64,000 bases of DNA from Magnolia sinica (GCF_029962835.1 NC_080573.1:39549001-39613000), one strand, 5' to 3'. Shown: positions 22,300 to 34,830, numbered from the stretch's first letter. A program made the numbers and translations. The notes: generated by a model not told the origin, from the sequence alone.

Positions 22300-22835
22300 T
22301 GTTGGGAATCCATAAAAGCAAATCCTAAATTCGGATTATATGAGATTAAGCAAACATAAATTAAGCAATTACAAAGCACATACGATTTTACATGGAAATG
22401 CCCTTATAGGAAAAAATTATGGCACAAAACAACAGTGAATCATTGTGAAAATAAAAATATAAGATATGAAATCACTTACAATGTTTGAAAATCCTCATTG
22501 TGACCTTCCCAAGCTCCACAAAATATTTAGCCCTCCTTATTAAAACTTAAGATTACCATAATTCTGCAATTACACCCATATATATAGTGTTGCGCCTAGA
22601 GTAGGAAACAATTCCCACAAAACCATGCGCTTCTATCGATTGGATCGACCGCCATCGAAGGCTCTTCGATGGGATCGAAGCCTTCCTCGATGTCATCTAG
22701 TAGCACCCAAAAAATAGTCCAATGAGTAGTTGGAATAAATCAGGATTTTCTTAATAGGATTGAACATGTTTGTCGATGGCATCGAGTGTTCTGTCGATTG
22801 CATCGACGGACCTTGTTCCAGTAAGATTGAAAACA
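22300..22835. repeat. Probable LTR of the adjacent copia remnant, with dyad motifs
   Basis: It begins TGTTGGGAATCC and lies next to the minus-strand copia pol fragment. It contains several dyads of the form TCGAT-N(3)-ATCGA (TTCGATGGGATCGAAG, GTCGATGGCATCGAGT, GTCGATTGCATCGACG) around 22628-22810, and a TATATATAG near 22578. Whether it belongs to the neighbouring pol fragment is inference from position. Confidence 0.4.
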
Positions 22836-22949
22836 TCTGACAACAATCTTCACCCTGGCTTCAATCATTATGAACCACAAGTCCAAACTCTATCTCTAAT
22901 TGCCTCAATTATAGCTTTACCATCGTCGTCGCTTCTCTTGCACACTCCG

Positions 22950-24536
22950 TCTTCATCAACCTTTCGCCAAACCCAAAGAAGTCGAACAAAATCATAACTT
23001 CTTTATGGAAACCACCTTTATCATCATATCTATTGGATTCACGCTCGTGTGGATCTTTTTTAGAGTTACATCGCTTTTCTCAAGCACCTGTCGGATAAAA
23101 TGGTGACGAACATTAATATGTTTAGTTATAGAATGGTAACAGAATTTTTCACTGAATTGATCGCGCTTTCGCTGTTACAATTAACCGGCACGGCCTCCTG
23201 CTGAAGCTCAAGTTCATTCATTATTCCACGTAACCAAACACCTTATTTGAATGTTTTTGTTACTGCCATATACTCAGCTTCTGTTGTGAAAAGAACAATC
23301 ATATACTGAAGCTTCGACATCCAACTAACCACTCTATCTGTTAATACAAACGAGTAATCGGAAGTTGACCTTTTGTTGTCTGTATTCCCTACGTAATCCG
23401 GATTAACATAACTTACAAGCTTTCTCTCTAATTTCTGAAATGTCAAGACGTAGTCTGTTGTACCTTGTAGATAACGAAGTATCCATTTCATTACCTCTCG
23501 ATGTTGCTTGATGTGGTTTGACATGTATCTGCTCACGACACTGACTGCCCGTGAAATATTCAGTCTCATAGAAACCATGACATACATCAAATTGTCAATT
23601 GTGCTCGAATAAGGCACATGAGATATAATCTACTTTTCTTCATTTGTAATGCAACATTGCTCTGAAGAAAGCCTAAAGTGAGTAGCATGGGGTGTACTAA
23701 CTATCTTAGCCTTGTCCATACCAAACTTCACTAATACCTTGTCAAGGTACTCTACCTAAGTTAATTATAATCTACCCATCTCCCTATCTCTATGTATGTC
23801 TATGCCAAAAATCTTTTTTACAACTCTCATATCTTTCATTTCAAATGTCCCTTACAACCAAGTCTTTAACATATTAATTTCATACATGCTTCAACTGGCG
23901 ATAAGCATGTCATCAATATATAATATTAATAGAATAAATCCTTCATCACTCAGTATCTTAAAGTATACACACTGATCATATTCATTCCTGATAAATTACT
24001 GACTCACCATGAAAGTATCAAAGTTCTTATATCACTGCCTAGTCGATTATTTAAGCCCATACAACGACCTTCTCAACCTGCAAACCTTATTTTCTAACTC
24101 CTTTTCTTTGAACCCTTCTGGTTGCTTCATGCAGATATGTTTTTCTAATTCTCGATGTAGAAAAGCAGTCTTTACATACATCTGTTCTAGCACAATGTTG
24201 TATTGGGCAACCACCAACAACATAAAGTTAATCGATACATGCTTGACAACCAATGTGAACATCTCACTGAAGTTGATACTTTTTTTCTAAGCATACCCAT
24301 TCATTACCAACCTTGCCTTGTATTTGTCATATTTATTTTTATAAATCCAATTAGACCATATCATTTTACGCCCCAATGAGAAGCTTCACCAACTCTCACG
24401 TCTCATTCTTGTACGGAGATTATATCTCATCATGCATTGTCGTCATCCACTTCCCAACATCTGGGTCATCCAGTGCTTCTTATAAGGTGACCCCCCTCAT
24501 CTGTAATAAATGTGAATGCAATGTTCGAGTCATCCC
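22950..24536 (-). mobile_element. Ty1/copia pol remnant, minus strand (RT and RNase H)
   Basis: The minus-strand order RT then RNase H is clear. At 24047-24262 lies ..VYVKTAFLHRELEKHICMKQ (here QMYVKTAFLHRELE) and RRSLYGLK. Near 23900 a decayed YIDDMLIAS. At 23243-23617 is RNase H (YSSTIDNLMYVMVSMRLNIS, ILRYLQGTTDYVLTF, VNPDYVGNTDNKRSTSDYSF, TTEAEYMAV). About 23000-23110 has HFIRQVLEKSDVTLKKIHTS, the C-terminal end. It is broken by many frameshifts and stops, and its RT is cut at 24536 by insertion of a plus-strand LTR. Confidence 0.8.
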
Positions 24537-26360
24537 TGTCAGTGCATTGATTTGTGCATCTTATTTGTCAACCATGTGAGTCTGTGTGTTATGTAGTTAG
24601 TTGAGCTCTTGAAAGCTAAAGATCGAAGATACAAGTGGATATGAGCATCAATGAGTAAAAAATATGTAAATGAGTTGCTTTTGTGATCATAACCTTAGAC
24701 CCAAAACAACCCCTTAAACATCTAGATGATCATAGCTCAATAGGTAAAGTTTTTTTTAATCATCCTTTAGCCCTAAAAGCTTAATTGGAACATAATAAGT
24801 AAGGCTGGCAGAGGTATTAAGCTATTGTGAAATCGTATGCCCAAAACAACAGTTTTCGAGTGGTCTCATATCCCATCAATAGGCTGTTAATGGGACTTGA
24901 TCTAATCGAAAGTCTACTCAATCATATCAAATAATGAGTCCAGTAACCAACAAAAATACATCTAGATTTTCTCAAAGGGATTGTAGAGGGTTCGATGTAA
25001 TCGAATGACCATCAATCCCATCGAAGGCCCTTTTGATCACATCGAAAGAACCATTAACTAGTCGTTTTATAACCGTTGCAAATTAGTCTCTTATAAAACA
25101 CCATTCAGTTCTTGGGCATTTTCATGAGTTTTTGGTGTAATAGAACCCTAAGTGATTTCATGATCACATCTTTCGTCTTAAGTCTCTAAATCAATGAATT
25201 CTAAGTCATCTTCATTTATATTAACACTTAACGAGGATTCCAACCTCTACCTTGAAGATGAGCTTGAACTCCACCATTTTCTAGAGATTATACTCAACTG
25301 TATTGATATACCTTTTGTTCAAATCATTTAGAAGACCCATCTATGTGAACCCTTAGAAATTACGACATTCCATTAGTTGTATAAGATTCACCCAACCTTC
25401 CATCAACTTGGTCACCTAAAATGAGCATCACATGCAAGGTATTTGATTTTGGAGCTGAAGCATTGACAACGCATCGACATCATGATCAGGAGAGCATTTG
25501 AGGAGTAGATTTAAGTACGGGAGAGCTTTGAAGAAGTGACTTAAGATTGGCACATAAACAAGGCTTGATTCAACAAATAAGGTTGTCATTTATACAATTC
25601 ATGTATACTCCTTCCTTGTGTAGGATTGAGTGTAAGAGTTTATTTGCCAAACTGGATTAGATTCTTGTATAAGACCTTAGTTCTTATGTAGGACCTAAAT
25701 CAAGTCCTTATGTAGGCCATCGGACACGGGTGTGTACATGTTAGTCTCCGTGGGAGCCCCCAACGGGAGTAAACGTAAGTCCTTCGACTAGGACTGAGGT
25801 TTGTAGCGAGCCTATAGAGAACTACGTTAGTCTCCAATGGAGCTGGTCATTGTGTAGGATTGTAAAGGTTAGAGGTGAACCTGATTTAAAACCTTTGATA
25901 GTGAAATCTGGTACATTTATGGGTTAAGTTCATTTGTAATGAATGAAGTAGGGATACTGAACCACTATACATGATTATGTTTGGGATTGTCTTTGAAAAC
26001 TTATTTAATTATGCTTATTAATTAATTGATTAATTATATGTATGCATAATTAGATGAACATTAGGATTTGGCAGTTAGCACATTCCAGACATGCATGTAC
26101 ATTATCATGTTTATAAACTAGTTGCTTCATAGGAATATGATTTGTAGTCTATGTTATTGAACCCACTAATTGCTTGGAAGCCTTAGTGTTAGATTGCTCT
26201 ACTTAGCTTACTTGGCATATTAGTTTAACTTAAGCAATTAAATTTAAAAAGCATAATTTTATATGGTCCTAATCCCCCTCTAGGACATAACCTTCATTTC
26301 ATAGCTTTGCTAAGCTTTCACATATATAAACCGCGTGGCCCACCACCTCGTGCAATTTCA
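24537..26360 (+). repeat. SIRE/Maximus-like LTR, copy A (1.8 kb)
   Basis: It begins TGTCAGTGCATTGATTTGTG and ends GTGCAATTTCA, directly before ACTAGTATCAAAGAGGG, a decayed initiator-Met primer-binding site. It aligns end to end with copy B (29949-31778). It has a TTATAAAA box at about 25093 and, just upstream, TCGAT/ATCGA dyads (24900-25052). The LTR landed inside the RT gene of the minus-strand copia remnant. Confidence 0.85.
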
Positions 26361-27128
26361 ACTAGTATCAAAGAGGGTTTCTCCTAAAAAGCTTAACCGC
26401 ACGAAATGAGATCCGAATGAGCATTGGAATGGTGTCTTCTTATAAGGGAAAAACTAAAAGTTACCTAAGAACATGAACTTATTTGTAAATCTATTATGAG
26501 TAAGCCTATTAGGGACTAGAGATAATTTAAACTTGATAGTCATATCTTTCCTTCTACCCCTCCGGTAATTCAAATGGAATTGTCTACTTCTAGAAGTAGA
26601 CCAAGAACTTTTTCATGTGGGACATGCTTGTAGAGATGTTGGGCATCTTAAATTTAAATATATAATCTTAAAAGGAACCAATCCACCTCAGTCTCAAACC
26701 ATAGTAGTACATTCTTCATGATTGTACAATTGGTACACTAATGGAGAAGTATCCTTAAAGGACCGTCGGAAAAGAAAGAGTTTCTAACCATTTTTAAAAA
26801 GACCGATCAAATGAAGGTGTTGTTAACTCTAATGCCCGACTCAATGAAAATGTCAAGTTAATGCTAATTAAGGACAATGATAACCAGAGTAAGACTCACT
26901 TAGTTAAATCACCTAACGAAAATAAAACTCCAATTAGGAAATCACCTAATGGGAAAAATTTTAAGAAAATCATTTCCCTTCTCGTAAATGGTCCGGATCT
27001 TAGCAAATTCACACCCAAGTGGATTGTGAAAAAGGATGGGTAACCTTAGAAGGTCTATGAGAGCCTAATTGTTAAATCAAATGATTGAGCCTCATGTGAG
27101 CTTAATGGTTAAATTTAAGAATTATAGC

Positions 27129-29429
27129 TAGAGCTGGGCATTGGACCGAGTTGAATCGGATTGGGTCCAACTCGACTCAGTCCGAAATCTACAAGGCCTG
27201 ACCCGAACTCGATCTGATCTGGTACCGAGCCCAGGTCATCTGACTCGAACCGATCCGAACCACCGCTGGCCTAATCCGATCCGAGTTCAACTTGATCAGA
27301 AAAACTGAGTCGGATCGAATTCAGCAAGGTTCGGATTCATTTTTGGTGAAAATCATTATCCTCGCTGCTATTTTCAGTGTGGTCCATTTGAGCTTTAGAT
27401 ATGATTCTTTTTTTTTTTCAAATGTTATAAAATGATCACGAAAAATGGATAAAAACGGTATGGATATAATAAATACATCATTGTGGGGCCCATGTAATCT
27501 TGATCTCATTTGAGTCGTTCGTACAACTTGGAGCTCGAGGCGCGTCTTCGATCGTCTTTGCATGACACGTTACTATGTTGACGTGCTGTGCACGAAACTA
27601 CATTGCGTGTGGGCGTGGATTAGATACTGACAAGGTAAGTACCAAATTGCTAATGTCACCAAGCTCTATGGACCTCACCATGATGCATGTGTTGTGTCCA
27701 TACCATCTAACCATTTGTAGAGTTGGTTTTATAGCATGAGAAAAAAAAATTGAGATAGATCTAAAGTTCAAGTGGACCCACCACAGAAAACCATGGGATC
27801 AGTCACACCCACCGTTGAAACATTTATAGGGCCCACCATGATATATTTTTTAGATCCAACCTATTGATAAGTTAACATAGAGATAGATGAAGTGAAAACA
27901 AAAATATAAGCTTGATCAGAAACTTTTGTGGCACCTAAGAAGTTTTGAACGGTGGATGTCACTGTCCCCACTGTTTTCTATGGTGGGGTCCACTTGAACT
28001 TTAGATCTATCTCATTATTTTTCTCATGCCATAAAACGATCTCTCCAAATGGATGGACGGTATGGGTACAACACATGCATCATGGTGGGGTCCACAAAAC
28101 TTGGTGACATCACTATTGACTTTGTCAGTATCTAATCCGCATGACACATACCTACAGGCAGGCTACAATGTCAGTGGCGGTGAGGAAAATCATAGAAAGC
28201 ATGAAAGAAACTAATGAGATGCATGCTATTTATAGCTCAGATTAGACCCATGTTAGTTTTACACCATAAAGAAAACGATGGTGATTATCCAGAGCTTAGC
28301 CAAGTGAACACGCTTGTGCAACAAAGCTCACCCCATATGTTCTAGCATGGCATGCTAACTCCAAGATCCAGTCCATTCATCATAAAGGTACTGCTATATT
28401 GATGCCCTGGCCTAAGAATCAACTTGATCTAATCATCAGGTGGGCCACAGATTGCAAAACAAAGATTTGGCTATGAAAATTAACCTATTGGCCTGTTTCC
28501 AATATTGGGCCCTCAAGTTGAGTGCTCTAAATTTATTTTTTTGTGAAAACATGTACAAGGTTGGACCAACTTGATGTACGGATTGGATTTTTGTGTCATA
28601 CTGGCACACATGTAGCATCTAGCACATGCCTGTACACCTAGCAAAACCAAACTATCCAACTATACACATGGCACCGTTGTGAGGTAATCCAGACCATCTA
28701 AATGAAACTGTTGTGAATGGAGCAGAACTGAATATTTGAGACGAAGGTAATGTCAACCATCAATTTGATAAATGTTAATTGGATGGTTAGGATAACTTGA
28801 TCAATGTGACTTCATAGATATGATGGGACCCACAATTTGGACAGTGGGGATAGCTGTGCATCAGTGCCACATGATATGAGATGAGTCACCATCACTTTTT
28901 AAATAGAGTAAAACCAGCATCGGAGTATTTCAAAACTAGTAGAAGTATGCAAATTGTCTTTCACTGGTGTCCTGACGCTGATGGAATGGGATGGGACTGG
29001 GAGGACTCAGTGTTCGTCTTCGCACGACACGTATCTACAAGCTACAATAGCTATATTATATAGTTAGTGTGTGGTACACTAGCCCATTCGTACCGAGTAA
29101 ACTCTGTTGGGGCCCACCGTGAATGCATGTGGTTTATCCACGCCGTCCATTCGTTTTTCCAGATCATTTTAGTGGTTGAACCCAAAATTGATGCATATCC
29201 AAAGCTCAAGTGGACTATATCATAGGAAAAAGTAGAAGTACTGACAAGAATCACTCCGGATCGAGTCGGATCGGATCGGTCCAGATTGACCACGACCCGA
29301 TCTCAATTCGAAAAACGGTTGGATCTGAATGGCCCTATTCGACTCACACCGATCCAAGCCATCGGTTCGGTTCGGAATGGGACGGATCGGGTCGAATCCA
29401 CCGGATGGGGTCAAACATGCCCAACTCTA
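27129..29429. mobile_element. hAT-like Pack-type element, copy 2 (2,301 bp)
   Basis: The left end is TAGAGCTGGGCATTGG and the right end CATGCCCAACTCTA (one mismatch to the inverted left end). It is flanked by an 8-bp duplication, ATTATAGC (27121-27128) and ATTATAGT (29430-29437). The first ~200 bp are strongly similar to the left end of the element at 44521, and the last ~180 bp are similarly GGATCGG-rich. The roughly 1.9 kb of cargo differs completely from the cargo of copy 1 and includes a long foldback (27617-28138) and phrase-type repeats. No transposase was seen. Confidence 0.8.
27617..28138. repeat. Near-perfect long foldback (about 520 bp) nested in the hAT-like element
   Basis: GGATTAGATACTGACAA on the left is inverted at 28122-28138, and the two arms match inward for about 250 bp. 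Matching items include the CACCATGATGCATGTGTTG block and the GAGATAGATCTAAAGTTCAA block, which both appear on one arm and inverted on the other. Transcription through it would give a long hairpin RNA. It belongs to the same phrase family as 20983-21503 and 40668-41152. Confidence 0.75.
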
Positions 29430-29948
29430 ATTATAGTCTCATTTTTATTGATAGTTTAAGCTTTAAAGTTGCTGAATTTTGATATCATATGTTTTTAGCT
29501 TAGACTATTATTGGTCATTCCTACTTTTATTGGTATATCTTTTGAATAACCATAATAAGCATGCTCCATATTTTAATATTTATATACATTATTTTATTTC
29601 TCTGTTAGTATATGCCTTATAATTGGTAAATCCACGATTTATAGACTTGTTACTGGTATATTTGTGGAACTAATTCTTTGTCAAATACTGATAAAGCTAG
29701 GAGAGAAAGATCAAGTCCCACCAAAACAAGTTTAATTCTATTTTACAATATTAGTTTGTTGTTACAGGAATTAATGAGATAGATGAAGCATTTATGGGGG
29801 AGCATTACTAGTGTTATATGTCTCAAGTCCTGTATTTATATTTTTAAATCATTATAATCATGGACATGTAATGTTTTGTATTGTTTTAGTATGGACCATA
29901 ACATTGTTTAGATTCGGTTTTTGTCATATATTTGATAAAGGGGGAGAT

Positions 29949-31778
29949 TGTTAGTGCACTGATTTGTGCATCTTGTTTATTAGTCATGTGAGTTTGTGTG
30001 TCATGTAGTCGGGTTGAGCCCTTGAAAGTTGGAGACTAAAGACACAAATGGAAATGACCGTCAAGGAACAAAGAAATGTAAATGAGGTGCCTTGGTGACC
30101 ATAACCCTTGATCCAAAACAACCTCTCAAACATCTAAATGATCATAACTTAATAGTTAAACCTTATTTATTATCCTATAGCTTTATAAGCTTAATTGAAA
30201 CATGATAAGTAAGGCTATAAGAAGTGCTAAGCTGCTGTGAAATCGTATGCCCAAAATAACAGTTTTTTAGTAGTTTTCTATCCTATTAACAGTCAATCGA
30301 TGTGACTTGATCCAATCGAAGGTCCACTTGATCAAATCAAAGAATAAGTCCAACAACCAACAGAGACATATGGATTTTTTCGATGGAATCGATAGAGTAT
30401 TCAATCCTATCGAATGACCTTTAATCACATCGAAGGCCTTTTTTATCATATAAAAAGAACAATTAACTTTCTATTTTATAGTCGTTGCAATTCATTCTTA
30501 TAAAAGTGTATTTGATTCTTGGGCATTTTCATGAGTTTTTTTTTGTGCAATTAAAGCCTAGGTGATTTCATGATCATATCCCTCATCTTAACCCTTTAAA
30601 CCAATGAGTTTTAAGTCATCTTCATTTATATTAATACTCTAACGAGGATTCTAGCCTCCATCTTGAAAATGAGATTGAACTCCATCGTTTTTTAGAGATT
30701 AAATCTAACTGTATTGATATACCATTTGTCTAAATCCTCTAGAAGACTCATATAGGTGAATCTCATACAAATTACAACATTTTATTAGTTGTAGGAGGTT
30801 CACCTAACCTCCTATCACCTTAATCACCTTAATCACCTTAAAGGAGTATCATATGCAAGAATTTGATCTTGGAGCTAGAGCATTGACAATGCATCACATC
30901 ATGATTGGGGAGCACTTGAAGAGTGAATTCAAGCACGAGAGATTTTTGAAAAAGTGATTCAAAATCGGCATATCAACGGGGCTCAATTCGACAAGTAAAA
31001 TTGTCATTTATAGAGTCTAAGTATACTCATTCCTTGTATAGGATTGAGTGTAAGGGTTTATTTGCTAAACTCAATCAGGCTGTTGTGTAAGACATTGGTT
31101 CTTGTGTAAAACCTAAATTAAGTCTTTATGTAGGCACTAGACACAGGTGTGTACGTATTAGTCTCCATGGGAGCCTCCAATGAGAGTAACTGTAGGTACT
31201 TGAACTAGGACCGATGTTTATGGCAAGCCTATGGAAAACCACGTAAGTCTCTGAGGGAGCCGGTCCTTTTGTAAGATTGTAAAAGTTAGAGGTGAATTTG
31301 ATTTAAAACCTCTGATAGTGAAATCCGGTACACTCATGGGTTAAGTGCGTTCGCTGGGAGTGGAACAGGAAAACCGAACCACTTAATGCTTGTATTTGAG
31401 AATGTCTTTAAAAACTTTTTAATTATGCTTATGTGATTAATTGATGAATTATATGTATGTATGACTAGATGAATGTTAGGATTTGACAGTCAGCACATCC
31501 TACACATACGTGTACACTATCATGCTAATTGACTAGTTGTTTCATAAGAATATGATTTACAGTTTATGTGATTGAACCCACAATGGCTTGGAAGCCTTAG
31601 TGTTATATTGCTCTACTTAGCTTGATTGGCATATTAGTTTAAGTTAAGCAATTGAATCGAAAAGACATAATTTTAATTGGTCCTAATCCCTCCCCCTCTG
31701 AGATATAGCCTTCAATCCATAGCTCTGTCAAAGTTCTGCACATATAGACTGTGTGGCCCACCGCCTTGCGCAATTTCA
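29949..31778 (+). repeat. SIRE/Maximus-like LTR, copy B (1.8 kb)
   Basis: It begins TGTTAGTGCACTGATTTGTG directly after the polypurine tract and ends GCGCAATTTCA. It is followed by ATTGGTATCAGCGAGGG, a slightly decayed primer-binding site, so it also serves as the left LTR of a further internal segment. It contains TTTCGATGGAATCGAT and related dyads at 30290-30450, then a TATAAAAG box at about 30499. Confidence 0.85.
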
Positions 31779-32179
31779 ATTGGTATCAGCGAGGGTTCCT
31801 CTTGAAAGTCTTAACTGCCCGGAGTGAGATTTGAATGAGCCTTAGAATGATGTCTTCCCATGAGAGAAAAGTTAATGTTACCCAAGAACATGAACTTATT
31901 TATAATTCTATTATCGATAAGCCTATTGTAGACTATAAAGGATTTGAACTTCATAATCATATCTTTCCCTCTACCCCTTTGGTAATACAAAGGGAATTGC
32001 CTACTTCTTAAAGTAGACCAAGAACTTTTGCTGTCTTCCATACTAGTGGAGATGTTGAGAACCTTCACTTTGTATGTGTAATCTTAAAAAGGGCCCACTC
32101 CACTCCAGTCTCCAACCATAGTTGTACATTATTCATTATTAAGAAATTGGCACAACAATGGAGAAGCATCCCTAAAAGA
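31779..32179 (+). mobile_element. Second SIRE-like internal segment, cut by the Athila-like element
   Basis: This is colinear with 26361-26760 (for example AGAACATGAACTTATTT and AAGTAGACCAAGAACTTTT occur in both). It stops at 32179, where the Athila-like LTR begins. LTR A - internal - LTR B - internal is thus a tandem array. Confidence 0.75.
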
Positions 32180-33693
32180 TGTTAATATTGCACATTTCCC
32201 CTATTTATATATTGATTTTATGAACATGATAATGCTTAATAGGTATATTTTATACATGTTTGTATTGCGAGGTGAGTCCGAAAGCTTGGATTAAAAAGAA
32301 TGTTAAAACTATAGATTTGATGCTAAAGAATCACCAAGGCAAGGGATGGATACTAGGAGACCAAGGTTGAAGATTTTAAGGGCCCAAAATTTAAAGAAGC
32401 CAAGTAAAGGAGGAAGGAAGTCGAAAGTGCAAAGTGTAGAAATTCACAAAAATTGAACTTCACTGTCGATGACATCGAACACCTTTCAATAGCATCAAAG
32501 TGAGTATTCGATGACATCAAAGACAGATTGATTGCATCGAGAATTACATGAAAATTAAGTTTTTTGTTAGACTAACTAGGCACATTTCTCGATGACATCG
32601 ATGACCCGTTCGATTGATCGAAGACATGTTCGATGACATCGAGATTCTTGGAGATTTTTGAAGAAACTCGCTAGAACATTCTGGACACTTCTTCGATTAA
32701 TCGAATACCTTTCGATGCCATCGAATATTTGTTCAATGACATTGAAGGAAGTTCGATGTCATCGAAGATTTACACAATGTGAAAAGACGCGACTTCTGAA
32801 TTTGATTCAACTTAGGATTTTACCTTCGATGTCATCGAAAGTAGTTTGATGACATCGAAGGCATTACACAGAGTACATAAATTTGAGGTGGTTTCCAAAG
32901 ACAGTCCGGGAAAGCTTATAAATATGGGGTTCTTTAAGGAGTTCTAAACACGAATTAGGATTTAAGGAGCAAAGCAAAAGAGTAGAGTAGCCTCCCAAGA
33001 GTTTTTCTTATTCCTTAATTTTTTTAAAAAATATTTTTTAAAAAGTTTTAGTCTTAATCATGTATATGGTTAACTAAACCTCTTAGTTAGAGCTAAGAGG
33101 TGAAGCTTATAGATTGCTTGGATGTTTATATTACTTTGATTCAAGTTTATTTTGAACTTCATTGATTTATTTCTGGTTTGATTAAAAGAATATTTTCAGT
33201 TTTTTATAGGTTATTGTGGTTATAATCACAGTAAATGCTGTGAGAGCTTTGAATATCTGCTTACTTTTTAAGTCGTAAGATCTGTAAAATTTGTGATTTA
33301 CCATTATCTACTAGGCATGGTAGATGGTTGAATTCCCTTCCGATCATTACAATAGTTTTTCATGTGAGAACTAATTCAATAAAAAGTTCAAAATTGTTTA
33401 ATTATTCCATCTTCTAATTGAATAAGATAGGACTTCGATTCCAGTTATGTTTATTAAATCAAGAGAGGTAGCATCTTAATAGCTACAAGTGGATCATTGA
33501 CACTCTAGTTTTTTCCTTTTTATTGATAATTTATTCACAATCATTCTTAATTATTCTAAATTTTTATTTAAATCTTGTTCTAGTTCTAGTTCTAGTTATT
33601 TTCAGAATATGTACAAGTTTAGTCCCTGTGGATTCGACCTTAGTCTCACCAAGTAATTATTACATCGCAACCCTATACTTGAGGTTGTAAACA
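32180..33693 (+). repeat. Athila-like gypsy 5' LTR (1.5 kb)
   Basis: It begins TGTTAATATTGCACATTTCC and ends at GTTGTAAACA before AGTTTTGGCGGGGAC, a decayed version of the Athila primer-binding region. A CTTATAAATATGG TATA box sits at about 32920. Upstream at 32468-32862 there are about nine TCGAT-N-ATCGA dyads plus four one-mismatch variants. It is the only LTR of this element found. Confidence 0.75.
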
Positions 33694-34289
33694 AGTTTTG
33701 GCGGGGACTTCGGCTATGTTTTTCTAAGATTGATTAGTATTATAATTGAGTTAAGATTAGGGTTAACTTTTGCTGTGGTTTTAGGTTAGGATTTTCTGAA
33801 TTGTTTTTTTAAAACTAACACTGTTTTCTGTTTTGTAGTAATCTAACATAGCAACTCCAATCCGGTAACTTCTTTCCAAGTCTCTTTTCTTTCCAGATTT
33901 CTTATTTTTATAGTTTTATTTTTCTTAGGTTTTAGTTGTTTAAAATTTGAGGGCTGTGAGTGTTTCATGCCCGAGTGAGTTCGTGACAACACTCGACATC
34001 TCTTAAGTGAAGGATGATTAGTCAAAGGGCTGCCTATTCATCAACGAATTAGACACCACTTGAGATCCTCTGAGTTAATTGAAATAATGGTTGTAAATCA
34101 ACTTCAACATCCAGTTAAGGAAGTTCAAGATGAGAATGAAGTGCGTAACACTCTCTCGCCTCGTATTTTACGAGATCACTTACAACCGGCGAGAGTGAGT
34201 ACACCTTCCTGTATGGTGTTTCCACTTAATGCAGGAAATGTGAATTTTAAACCGGGAGTGATTCAACTCCTTACTAAATCTATGAACTA

Positions 34290-34830
34290 GACTCTGAAAG
34301 TTTATACCTACACATTAAAAAATTTGATGAGATAGTCACCACATTACACTTTCCAAACGTGTCTGAGGACACAATGAGACTGAAATTGCTTCTCTTCTCA
34401 TTGAAGGAGAAGGCTAAGTCATGGCCACACCCCTTAAAGTCCTGATCTATTGGCAAATGGGCTGAGACGACTCGGGAATTCCTTGAAAAATTCTTCATGT
34501 TTCATAAAACAAATACACAATCATGAATTTTGCCCAAAAAAAGGAAGAAACTTTCTTTAAATGCTAAGAAAGGTTCAAGGATCTCACGAATTTGTGTCCA
34601 CATTATGGCTATGAAATCTAGCAAATGATACGCTTTTTCTGTAACGGATTGACATCACCCATGCGCCAATTTGTAGAGATGATGTGTAATGGTGAATTTA
34701 TGAATAAGGAGGTCAGTGATGCGTGGGATTACTTAGATCAACATGTAGAGAGCGCGAAATCATGAGACACCTCCCCAAAGCCCACCACTAAGCCTACTCA
34801 GTCAAAAGAAAGGGGAAGAATGTATGTCTT
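34290..34830 (+). pseudogene. Athila-like gag fragment
   Basis: In shifting frames the plus strand reads FPNVSEDTMRLKLLLFSLKE then KAKSWPHPL, then REFLEKFFMFHKTNTQS, the typical Athila gag core. Further on ..QMIRFFCNGLTSPMRQFVEM-like sequence follows. Stops and frameshifts are frequent. A broken zinc-knuckle segment (about 34940-35000, ..GICASNKHVTHDCPT) follows. Confidence 0.75.

Larger units (their letters stand above)
26361..29948 (+). mobile_element. Internal region of a non-autonomous SIRE-like element, with a nested hAT-like insertion
   Basis: After removing the nested element (27129-29429 plus one target copy), only about 1.3 kb of internal sequence remains between LTR A and LTR B. 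It opens with the primer-binding site and a decayed gag leader and ends with TTTGATAAAGGGGGAGATTG, the classical SIRE/Maximus polypurine tract. No pol sequence was found, so the element is internally deleted and would need enzymes supplied by a relative. Confidence 0.7.
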
